DNA of 5,112 nt from Wenzhouxiangella sp. Lineage in GTDB: Bacteria; Pseudomonadota; Gammaproteobacteria; Xanthomonadales; Wenzhouxiangellaceae. Positions 1 to 5,112 of the stretch are shown here, in pieces (the first letter of the stretch is position 1; the number at the start of each line of letters is the position of its first letter). Both the position numbers and the translations under genes were made by a program. The notes below the pieces were generated by a model. It saw only the letters and a program-made list of their open reading frames with translations. It had not been told where the DNA came from and did not search any database. The stretch covers positions 1 through 5,112 of the forward strand of contig SKQI01000231.1 in NCBI GenBank assembly GCA_007119095.1, in the 5' to 3' direction.

Positions 1-792
1 GAAGGCAAGGACATCGCCATGCCGGAGTCCACCCATCGCGAGACCGCGGCGCGCCAGTTGCAGCGTCTGGATATTTCGGCGCTGCCGATCACCGATGCCA
101 ACGGTCGCCTGACCGGGATCCTGCGTTTTGACGATGCCATGGACGTGCTCGAGGAAGAAGCTTCCGAAGACATGTACAAGAAAGCCGGTGTCGGAAACCT
201 GATTCATGCCAAGGACGCGATTCGTTCGGAAATGCTGACCGCCGGTCCGCTCCACTATCCAGTTGGCGTGCGCTTGATGTTCCTGATGGTCACTCTGGCC
301 GGCGGCCTGACCGTGGGCGGTCTGGTGGATTTCTTCGAGGACACCCTGGCTGCGGTGATTGCGCTGGCAATCTTTGTTCCGCTGGTCATGGACATGGGCG
401 GCAATGTCGGCACCCAGTCGACCACGATCTTTGCTCGCGGACTGGCCCTGGGTCATATCCATCTTGACCGCTTCTGGCGCAAGCACATGCTGCGCGAAGC
501 CCTGGTCGGGCTGCTGCTGGCCAGCATCATCGCCGTAGTTGCCGGCACCATTGCGTACTTCTGGCAAGGTGCGCCCAACGATATGCCGCTGCTGGGTGTG
601 GTTGTTGGCGGCGCATTGTTCTTCTCGGTCCTGACCGCGGCGCTGCTGGGCTTCCTGCTGCCCTTCATCATGCTCAAGATCGGCGTTGACCATGCGCCAG
701 GTGCTGACCCCTTCATCACCACGATCAAGGACTTCACCGGCCTGGCCGTGTACTTCCTGCTGGCAGGTTCCCTGCTGGGCATTACCACCTGA
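1..792 (+). CDS. mgtE: MgtE-family magnesium transporter, 5'-truncated by the window edge
   Basis: This is the C-terminal 263 residues of a Mg2+ channel/transporter of the inner membrane; the reading frame is open from base 1, so the true start lies outside the window. MgtE proteins have a cytoplasmic N domain, two CBS domains, a linker helix and five membrane helices. Here the fragment begins in CBS2 (about residues 1-60, ending in the DDAMDVLEEE stretch), followed by a linker and membrane helices from about residue 85 to 262. The family signature G-N-x-G-x-Q is intact as GNVGTQ (fragment residues 134-139). The last helix has the motif TTIKDFTGLAVYF, whose Asp (residue 244) matches the pore Asp known to bind Mg2+ in Thermus MgtE. 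The N domain and CBS1 are not visible. It differs substantially from the second MgtE downstream (ASAGNAGSQ there, MDMGGNVGTQ here), so this is not a recent duplication. The stop codon is TGA at 790-792. Confidence 0.95.
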   Translation, partial: EGKDIAMPESTHRETAARQLQRLDISALPITDANGRLTGILRFDDAMDVLEEEASEDMYKKAGVGNLIHAKDAIRSEMLTAGPLHYPVGVRLMFLMVTLAGGLTVGGLVDFFEDTLAAVIALAIFVPLVMDMGGNVGTQSTTIFARGLALGHIHLDRFWRKHMLREALVGLLLASIIAVVAGTIAYFWQGAPNDMPLLGVVVGGALFFSVLTAALLGFLLPFIMLKIGVDHAPGADPFITTIKDFTGLAVYFLLAGSLLGITT

Positions 793-801
793 TCCGGGTC
801 C

Positions 802-833
802 GTGGGGCCAGGTCAACCCAGACCTGGCCCCAC
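802..833 (+). other. Perfect 13-bp stem-loop just after the mgtE stop
   Basis: GTGGGGCCAGGTC (802-814) and GACCTGGCCCCAC (821-833) are exact reverse complements around a 6-nt loop, AACCCA. The stem begins 10 nt after the stop codon of the upstream mgtE. Outer bases (GATC near 791-794 and 839-842) could extend it across mismatches. No run of T follows on either strand, so it is not a classic intrinsic terminator. It could end or attenuate the mgtE transcript, protect its 3' end, or be one copy of a dispersed palindromic repeat. The structure is certain; the role is not. Confidence 0.6.
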
Positions 834-874
834 ATCCTGATCCGACAACAAGCATTGGGACGGAGGACAAGACC

Positions 875-1096
875 ATGAACCAGATTCAGCCGCGCATTAC
901 CCGCCGCGAACTGCAGCAACTGATCGGCAAGCGCTCCTGGCGCCGGCTGGGCCAGCGTCTTGAACAGGCGCATCCGCAGGACATCGCTGTCCAGCTACCC
1001 GGCCTCAATCCGCAGCAGCAGGCCTGCTTGCTCAGATTTCTCGCGCGCACGAACAGCGTTTCACTGGTTCGCAACCACGAAACGAACCACAGCTGA
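875..1096 (+). CDS. Small 73-aa protein resembling the start of an MgtE N-terminal domain
   Basis: The ATG at 875 is preceded by a strong Shine-Dalgarno GGAGG (862-866) with 8-nt spacing, which decides this start over an in-frame ATG at 686 inside mgtE. The protein is soluble, basic and Gln/Arg-rich, with no signal peptide or membrane helix. Residues about 10-55 follow the MgtE N-domain helical pattern: a leucine-rich first helix, a W-x-x-L segment, then AHPQDIAVQLPGLNPQQQ, which fits the family pattern H-P-x-D-I-A-x-x-L-x-x-L-x-x-x-x. A full MgtE N domain is about 120-130 residues, so only the first two to three helices are present, and no CBS or membrane part follows. It lies 82 bp after one mgtE and 55 bp before the Na/Pi transporter gene, on the same strand. 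It may be a free regulatory peptide or a remnant of a lost MgtE copy. I saw no convincing frameshifted continuation. The assignment rests on pattern matching by eye. Confidence 0.65.
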   Translation: MNQIQPRITRRELQQLIGKRSWRRLGQRLEQAHPQDIAVQLPGLNPQQQACLLRFLARTNSVSLVRNHETNHS

Positions 1097-1151
1097 TCGG
1101 CTCATTGATCGCCTTTCAGTCGTGTGAAATCAGGGAGCGGGGTAGCCATTG

Positions 1152-2747
1152 ATGCAGTTCGTCAATCTGATCGGTGGCATCCTGCTGATTCTGCTGGGCC
1201 TCAGGACACTACGCAAACGCTTTGCGCGGGTCATGGGCGGCGACCTGCTCGACTGGCTGCAAGACTTCACCCGTACCCGCGCCAAAGCCCTGCTGGGTGG
1301 CGTTGCGGCGGGCATCGTGATGCCCTCCTCAACGGCGATGGCACTGCTGTCGGTGGACATGACCCGCGATTCGCGGGCCACCTGGCGCAATGTCCTGGCC
1401 GTCCTGCTGGGCGCGCAGCTGGGCATCACCGTGCTGGTCCAGGTACTGGCCTTCAATCTGCAGGACTATGCCGGGCTGTTGCTGGCCTTGGGCGGCGGCT
1501 TGTTTCTGTTTGTCGAGCGCTCCCGCCCCAAGGGCATGGGCCAGTCGCTGCTGGCGCTGGCCTTCATCCTGCTGGGCATGGGCTTTATCTCGCAGGCCGC
1601 CGCCAGCGTCGGCGGCGACCCGGCGATCGAAGACCTGTTCGCCGCGCTCGCTGCCCTGCCGATGCTGTTTCTGTTCGGTGCGCTGCTGCTGACCTTGCTG
1701 GTGCAGTCGTCAACGGCATCCATTGCAGTGGCATTAGGCCTGGTTGCCAGCGGCCAGGTCAGCCTGACGATGCTGTTGCTCTGGGTGATCGGAGCCAATA
1801 TTGGCCTCTGCCTGACCGCCCTGATTGCCGGTTGGAATGGCCTGGATAGTCGTCGCCTGGGGCTCGCGGTATTGCTGATCAAGCTGCCGCTGGCAGGGTT
1901 GTCCGTCTTCCTGATTCTGATTGTGGGTGAACAATGGCTTGCCGATCTGCCCGGCAGCAGCCATCAGCAAGCAGCTTGGGCGCATACCTTGTTCAACCTG
2001 GTCGCCTGTCTGGGCATCCTGCTGGCGGGCCCGTTGGAAAGCCTGAGCAAGGCCCTGGCACCACCCCACGAGACCACCGATGGTGAGGATGCCAACCCAC
2101 CCCGGCTGGATCCGCTGTTGCTGCAAAACCCGGCCTTGGCAACCAACGCCGCCCTGCGTGAAACACTGCGGATATTCGACACGCTGCATGTCATGCGCGA
2201 AGAGATCATGTCCTGCATCCGGGCGGGCTGTGTGCGGGCCGGCCTGCGGATCAGTGTGACCCGGCGCAGCCAGCGCATCCTGAAGATCCGCGAAGAAATG
2301 ATGCGCTTTCTTGACGCCGTACCCGACGACGCCCTGGGAGCCGAAGATTCCAGCCTGAAAGAAACCATGGATGACTTCCTGCGTGAGCTGCCGCTGATCG
2401 TGCGCACCCTGGGTCGGGAACTTCTGGATGAAACCGAGACCCTGCTCGGCAAGCTTGCCGAAGCGCTGCCACAATATCGCGACCTGCTTGTCGAGGCTTC
2501 TGAGCGGCTGGGCCGGCAGATGGAAAGCGTGGCCCGCATGTTGCTGAAAGAGGAGCCGGAGCTGGGCCGCGAGATCCTGCGCAACAAGCGCGAGAACAGC
2601 AGCTGGCTGATCCGGCACAAGCGCAGCGGCGGCGACCTGCCAACGTCGGCCTGGGAAATCCTGGACGACTTCCAGCAGCTCAATCGGCGGTTGAGTGGTG
2701 TGGCTTACGTTTACTGTCGCGATGAACCTGGAGCAGACGACCTTTAA
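1152..2747 (+). CDS. Na+/phosphate cotransporter family protein with PhoU-like C-terminal domain
   Basis: A 531-residue inner-membrane protein of the Na/Pi-cotransporter family (PF02690, YjbB/NptA-like), predicted to move phosphate with Na+. It has two inverted-repeat membrane halves. The first holds MPSSTAM (residues 57-63) and GAQLGIT (87-93); the second holds VQSSTAS (184-190), GANIGL (214-219) and HTLFN (278-282). The family's hallmark is QSS in both repeats, so repeat 1 is unusual in having Pro for Gln, with Gln for Asn in its GAN motif. About eight to ten hydrophobic segments span residues 3-293. Residues about 333-525 are charged and helical with the layout of the fused PhoU-like domain usual in this family. 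The ATG at 1152 is chosen; a TTG directly before it (1149) would add one residue. Purine-rich GGGAGCGGGG (1133-1142) serves as the ribosome site. Phosphate specificity is inferred from the family; efflux rather than uptake is possible, as proposed for YjbB. Confidence 0.9.
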   Translation: MQFVNLIGGILLILLGLRTLRKRFARVMGGDLLDWLQDFTRTRAKALLGGVAAGIVMPSSTAMALLSVDMTRDSRATWRNVLAVLLGAQLGITVLVQVLAFNLQDYAGLLLALGGGLFLFVERSRPKGMGQSLLALAFILLGMGFISQAAASVGGDPAIEDLFAALAALPMLFLFGALLLTLLVQSSTASIAVALGLVASGQVSLTMLLLWVIGANIGLCLTALIAGWNGLDSRRLGLAVLLIKLPLAGLSVFLILIVGEQWLADLPGSSHQQAAWAHTLFNLVACLGILLAGPLESLSKALAPPHETTDGEDANPPRLDPLLLQNPALATNAALRETLRIFDTLHVMREEIMSCIRAGCVRAGLRISVTRRSQRILKIREEMMRFLDAVPDDALGAEDSSLKETMDDFLRELPLIVRTLGRELLDETETLLGKLAEALPQYRDLLVEASERLGRQMESVARMLLKEEPELGREILRNKRENSSWLIRHKRSGGDLPTSAWEILDDFQQLNRRLSGVAYVYCRDEPGADDL

Positions 2748-2759
2748 GCAGATTCTGCT
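2747..2759. other. 13-nt palindrome at the end of the Na/Pi transporter gene
   Basis: AGCAGA-T-TCTGCT is a perfect dyad with 6-bp arms and a single central base, starting on the last base of the Na/Pi stop codon. With so short a centre it would act as a DNA operator-like site rather than an RNA hairpin. It lies 86 bp upstream of the second mgtE start. No regulator family is recognised from it and it may be chance. Confidence 0.25.
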
Positions 2760-2788
2760 GATTGCGCCAAAAATTGCATCTCGCCAAG

Positions 2789-2811
2789 CTCTCAACGCTG
2801 CGCTGTGAGAG
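2789..2811 (+). other. Weak stem-loop in the leader of the second mgtE
   Basis: CTCTCA (2789-2794) pairs with TGAGAG (2806-2811) around 11 nt, with two further inner pairs possible (GC 2797-2798 with GC 2802-2803). There is no following T run, so a terminator is unlikely. The 97-bp gap that holds it (2748-2844) has no convincing sigma70 promoter pair and is too short for, and shows no recognisable features of, an M-box Mg2+ riboswitch. It may be part of a short structured leader for mgtE or be accidental. Confidence 0.25.
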
Positions 2812-2844
2812 TATTACGCCATCATAGGAAAAGGTAACAGGCCC

Positions 2845-4218
2845 ATGTCCGAGAAAGGGGCAATCATTGAACTGATCGCACTGATGAAGCTTGAACGGCA
2901 TGAACAGCTGCCGGAAACGCTTGACGAAATGGCTGTTCAGGACATTGCCGAGGCGATCGACCAGATAGAGAGCAACGAAGACCGCCTGAAGGTCTTCATG
3001 ACCCTGCCTGAAGAGCGGCGCACCGACACGTTCTCGTACCTGCCGCACAGTGCACAGCGCCAGTTGCTGGCTGATCTTGATACCAAGGAAGCCAAGCGCG
3101 TTCTGCACGAGCTGGTTCCTGATGACCGAACTGCCTTCCTCGAAAACCTGGCTCCCGAAGAGTTGGAGGGCATGCTCAAGCTCCTTGCGCCTGAAGATCT
3201 GAAGCAGTCATTGAAGCTGCTTGGATACCCGGAGGAGTCAATCGGGCGCTTGATGACGCCTCGTTTCGTAGCCGTGCGCCCGACCTGGACGGTGGCGCGG
3301 GCGCTCGACCATATCCGGCACGAGGCCAATCGCGGCGAGACCGTTAACTTTGTCTTCGTCACCGACGAGCGCGGACGACTGATTGACGCGGTCAAGCTGA
3401 AGGATTTCATCCTCGCCCGCCAGGATGCCAAGGTCGAAGCGCTGATGGACGAAGAGTTCTACTCGGTCCAGGCCTCGGCCGACCGGGAAGAAGCGGTTCA
3501 GGTCATCCAGCACTATGACATCAACACCCTGGCAGTGACTGACAAGAACGGCGTCATGCTTGGTATCGTCACCGTTGACGACATCATGGACGTCGCTGAG
3601 CAGGAAATCACCGAGGACTTCCACAAGCTGGGTGGTACCGCCAGCGTCAACATTTCCATCCGCGAGGCCAGTCCGGGTTTTCTGTATCGGAAGCGCATCG
3701 GTTGGCTGATGATCCTGGTGCTGGTCAACCTGGTATCGGGGCTGGCGATTGCCATGTTCGAGGATGCCATCGAAGCGGTCATTGCGCTGGTTTTCTTCCT
3801 GCCGCTGATCATCGCCAGTGCTGGTAATGCCGGCAGTCAGTCCGCAACCTTGATGGTGCGCGCACTGGCCACGGGCGATGTCGAGGTCAAGGACTGGTTT
3901 CGACTTTGGGGAAAAGAGTTTTCAGTCGCGTTGGGCCTGGGCGTGACCATGGGCCTGGCCGTCTCCCTGGTCGGGGTTTGGCGCGGCGGACCGGAGCTTG
4001 GCATGCAGCTGGCCATGGTCGTCGGCCTGGCGATGCTCGCGGTCGTGATCATGGGCGCCATGATCGGCATGCTGCTGCCATTCATTCTGCAGCGGGCCAA
4101 CATGGACCCGGCCACGGCCAGCACGCCGTTGATCACTTCGGTTGCCGATGTCGTCGGCATCCTGATCTACTTCTCGATCGCGGCTGCGATACTGAATCTG
4201 CCCAGCCCGGTCAGCTGA
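2845..4218 (+). CDS. mgtE: MgtE-family magnesium transporter, complete
   Basis: A full-length 457-residue Mg2+ channel/transporter of the inner membrane, the usual size for MgtE. The order is a helical N domain (about 8-128, with repeated acidic segments such as VPDDRTAFLENL), CBS1 (about 135-195, opening with GRLMTPRF), CBS2 (about 200-262, ending VDDIMDVAEQE), a linker helix, then five membrane helices (about 283-455). The signature is present as GNAGSQ (residues 327-332). The last helix has TSVADVVG, whose Asp435 corresponds to the pore Mg2+-binding Asp. In characterised MgtE, the N and CBS domains bind Mg2+ and close the pore when cytosolic Mg2+ is high, so the protein itself is the sensor. 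The ATG at 2845 follows AGGAAAAGG (2826-2834) with about 10-nt spacing. It is the fourth plus-strand gene of the cluster and may share a transcript with the Na/Pi gene 97 bp upstream. It ends 16 bp before the end of the convergent methyltransferase gene. Confidence 0.97.
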   Translation: MSEKGAIIELIALMKLERHEQLPETLDEMAVQDIAEAIDQIESNEDRLKVFMTLPEERRTDTFSYLPHSAQRQLLADLDTKEAKRVLHELVPDDRTAFLENLAPEELEGMLKLLAPEDLKQSLKLLGYPEESIGRLMTPRFVAVRPTWTVARALDHIRHEANRGETVNFVFVTDERGRLIDAVKLKDFILARQDAKVEALMDEEFYSVQASADREEAVQVIQHYDINTLAVTDKNGVMLGIVTVDDIMDVAEQEITEDFHKLGGTASVNISIREASPGFLYRKRIGWLMILVLVNLVSGLAIAMFEDAIEAVIALVFFLPLIIASAGNAGSQSATLMVRALATGDVEVKDWFRLWGKEFSVALGLGVTMGLAVSLVGVWRGGPELGMQLAMVVGLAMLAVVIMGAMIGMLLPFILQRANMDPATASTPLITSVADVVGILIYFSIAAAILNLPSPVS

Positions 4219-4234
4219 ACGTGATGCCTTTGGG

Positions 4235-4840
4235 CTAACTGCCGTTGACCTTGGACCAGCGGTAAAAGCGCATCGGCGGCACGTTGAGCACTTCCAACGC
4301 CACTTCCGGTTGGCCCAGGATGGGCTCGCCGAGGCGACGCACATGGCCACGGAACTGGTAGGCAAGAAAGCGGCCGCCGGGTGCCAGGCTGTCGCGGATG
4401 GCCTCGATAATGGCCGTGCCGACTTCCTTTGGCATGGTCGAGAAGGGAATTCCAGAAACCACCAGGTCAGGGCCTGGCAAGCCATGCTGCTGGAGGATCT
4501 GCTGAAGGTCAGTGGCACTGCCAGTATGGGGGAAAAGCCTTGGATCGCCGATTTCCTCAAGGATGGCGGAAAACTGCGGATCAAGCTCAATCGTCAGCAG
4601 CTTCGCATCCGGGCGCATTGCTTCGAGCATTGCCCGGGTCGTGCCGCCGGTTCCGGGACCCAGCTCTACCACGCAGCGCGCCTCTGCCAGATCAGCCATA
4701 TTGATCAGCCGCCGCTCGAGGAACCGCGAACTGGGAATGATCGACCCGACCTGCTCGGGGCTGCGAAGAAAGCCACGAAAGAAATCGATGCCGCGCACAG
4801 CGCGTCGACCGCTATTCTTGTCAGTATTGTCGAGATTCAA
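4235..4840 (-). CDS. Class I SAM-dependent methyltransferase, phospholipid N-methyltransferase-like
   Basis: A 201-residue cytoplasmic or membrane-associated methyltransferase. The N-terminal segment DFFRGFLRSPEQVGSIIPSS (residues 19-38) is typical of the PmtA/COG3963 group, which methylates phosphatidylethanolamine toward phosphatidylcholine. SAM-binding motif I is VVELGPGTGGTT (57-68), Glu85 ends strand 2 (LLTIELDP), Asp111 lies in GSATDL, and SGIPFSTMP (129-137) takes the place of the catalytic-loop motif IV. The family is also close to KsgA-type rRNA dimethylases, but the short length and missing C-terminal domain favour the PmtA type. The exact substrate is uncertain. The longest frame begins at TTG (4838-4840), directly below an in-frame TGA two codons upstream; there is no clear Shine-Dalgarno. 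GTG at codon 15 (4796-4798) is the only other start that keeps the conserved N-terminal segment. It is monocistronic in this window and convergent with mgtE. Confidence 0.85.
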   Translation of the reverse strand: MNLDNTDKNSGRRAVRGIDFFRGFLRSPEQVGSIIPSSRFLERRLINMADLAEARCVVELGPGTGGTTRAMLEAMRPDAKLLTIELDPQFSAILEEIGDPRLFPHTGSATDLQQILQQHGLPGPDLVVSGIPFSTMPKEVGTAIIEAIRDSLAPGGRFLAYQFRGHVRRLGEPILGQPEVALEVLNVPPMRFYRWSKVNGS

Positions 4841-4850
4841 GGGTCACTAT

Positions 4851-4868
4851 CGAGGGCACTTACCCTCG
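4851..4868 (-). other. Hairpin in the methyltransferase leader
   Basis: CGAGGG (4851-4856) and CCCTCG (4863-4868) form a perfect 6-bp stem around 6 nt. On the minus strand it would sit in the 5' leader, ending 10 nt before the TTG start and covering the place where a ribosome site would normally be. It has no T run and so is unlikely to be a terminator. It could hinder translation initiation, but this is inference. Confidence 0.35.
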
Positions 4869-4887
4869 TCCACAAAGCCAAACCGAG

Positions 4888-4916
4888 ATTCTAGCAGCCT
4901 TGGGGCTTTACCCGAA
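4888..4916 (-). promoter_or_regulatory. Candidate sigma70 promoter for the methyltransferase gene
   Basis: Read on the minus strand, TTCGGG (4916-4911) is followed after exactly 17 nt by TAGAAT (4893-4888). The -10 is a good match (one difference from TATAAT) and the -35 is weak. Transcription would start near 4881, giving a leader of about 40 nt that contains the 4851-4868 hairpin. Confidence 0.4.
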
Positions 4917-4971
4917 GCTCCTGAGGCGTTATCCTTGCGCGCCTTGATCGGCATTGCGGTGCAAATCGCGT

Positions 4972-4977
4972 TAAAAT
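4972..4977 (+). promoter_or_regulatory. -10 element of the tRNA-Ser promoter
   Basis: TAAAAT lies 14 nt before the first base of the tRNA, so transcription would begin about 7 nt upstream of the mature 5' end, a common arrangement for tRNA genes. A -35 is not clear: TTGCGG (4954-4959) is only 12 nt away and TTGATC (4944-4949) is 22 nt away. Confidence 0.4.
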
Positions 4978-4991
4978 GCCAGCTTGAGTAC

Positions 4992-5057
4992 GGAGAGGTG
5001 GCCGAGTGGCTGAAGGCGCTCCCCTGCTAAGGGAGTATGGGGCTGATCCCCATCGAG
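4992..5057 (+). tRNA. tRNA-Ser(GCU), 3' part missing
   Basis: The first three quarters of a class II serine tRNA are present. Acceptor 5' strand GGAGAGG spans 4992-4998. The D arm is GCC (5001-5003) with GGC (5015-5017). The anticodon arm is CTCCC (5019-5023) and GGGAG (5031-5035) around the loop CTGCTAA, with anticodon GCT at 5026-5028. The long variable arm is ATGGGG (5037-5042) with CCCCAT (5048-5053). In ordinary bacterial tRNA-Ser(GCU) the T stem then begins GAGGG followed by TTCGAAT. Here the sequence reads GAG (5055-5057) and then CCGGCGCC. No TTCRA T loop and no CCTCTCC acceptor 3' strand occur in the remaining 55 bases. As read it cannot form a normal tRNA. It may be a pseudogene, a gene split by an insertion whose far side is outside the window, or an assembly chimera. 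Confidence 0.85.
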
Positions 5058-5070
5058 CCGGCGCCCACGT

Positions 5071-5102
5071 CGAAGCCGTGAACGATCCCGCGAGCGGCTT
5101 CG
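5071..5102. repeat. 8-bp perfect inverted repeat beyond the broken tRNA
   Basis: CGAAGCCG (5071-5078) and CGGCTTCG (5095-5102) are exact reverse complements separated by 16 nt. They lie in the very GC-rich tail that replaces the tRNA 3' end. No T run follows within the window. It could be the terminal or internal dyad of an inserted element, a recombination-site arm pair, or unrelated sequence joined in assembly. No element family is recognised. Confidence 0.4.
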
Positions 5103-5112
5103 CGACAGCGGA

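Noticed and set aside
686..874. In-frame ATG at 686 as a longer start for the small MgtE-N-like protein
   Set aside because: It would overlap the mgtE 3' end by over 100 bp and cross the hairpin; GGAGG at 862-866 points to the ATG at 875.
1097..1151. Frameshift joining the 73-aa protein to a longer MgtE N domain
   Set aside because: I read the alternative frames through this stretch and saw no continuation of the MgtE helical pattern; it holds only the ribosome site of the Na/Pi gene.
1734..2795. Long minus-strand open frame of 353 codons opposite the Na/Pi gene
   Set aside because: It is a codon-composition shadow, rich in Gln and Gly with no domain pattern, while the opposite strand encodes a clear transporter family.
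2748..2844. M-box Mg2+ riboswitch before mgtE
   Set aside because: The gap is under 100 bp, shorter than an M-box, and shows no matching stems or terminator.
4310..4894. 194-codon plus-strand frame antisense to the methyltransferase
   Set aside because: The minus strand has the intact SAM-binding motifs; this frame has no recognisable domain.
4512..5030. Plus-strand frame running into the tRNA and ending in GEVAEWLKALPC
   Set aside because: That ending is the translated 5' part of tRNA-Ser, a common false ORF, and the rest is antisense to the methyltransferase.
5058..5112. Group I or group II intron in the tRNA
   Set aside because: The site is not in the anticodon loop, no GTGYG start or other intron core element is visible, and no 3' exon is in the window.

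Overview
The window reads as bacterial chromosome, about 60% GC by eye, with short intergenic gaps and Shine-Dalgarno sites. The protein types and the tRNA sequence suggest a proteobacterium, most likely a gammaproteobacterium. I cannot name the genus.

Positions 1-4218 are all plus strand and concern inorganic ion transport. The 3' part of a first MgtE-type Mg2+ channel/transporter gene ends at 792. A perfect 13-bp stem-loop lies 10 nt after its stop codon. A 73-codon ORF (875-1096) follows, with its own GGAGG and a protein that looks like the first helices of an MgtE N-terminal domain standing alone. Next is a Na+/phosphate-cotransporter-family gene with a PhoU-like tail (1152-2747). After a 97-bp gap comes a complete second MgtE (2845-4218), which is clearly diverged from the first. 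The layout is MgtE, MgtE-N-like peptide, Na/Pi transporter, MgtE. It suggests a locus that handles Mg2+ and phosphate together, ions that are linked in the cell as Mg-phosphate and Mg-ATP. The functional coupling is inference from gene order.

On the minus strand, converging on the second mgtE with a 16-bp gap, is a small SAM-dependent methyltransferase of the phospholipid N-methyltransferase (PmtA/COG3963) type (4840-4235). It probably starts at TTG. A candidate promoter and a leader hairpin lie upstream. The 151-bp divergent gap (4841-4991) separates it from a plus-strand tRNA-Ser(GCU) gene.

The tRNA is the strangest object here. Its acceptor 5' strand, D arm, anticodon arm and long variable arm are perfect (4992-5054). 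The sequence then leaves the tRNA-Ser consensus inside the 5' side of the T stem at about 5058, and no T loop or 3' acceptor strand follows before the window ends. The last 55 bases are very GC-rich and hold a perfect 8-bp inverted repeat. This is a broken tRNA, an insertion boundary, or an assembly junction.

I found no CRISPR array, transposase, integrase or known riboswitch, and no defence-type cluster.
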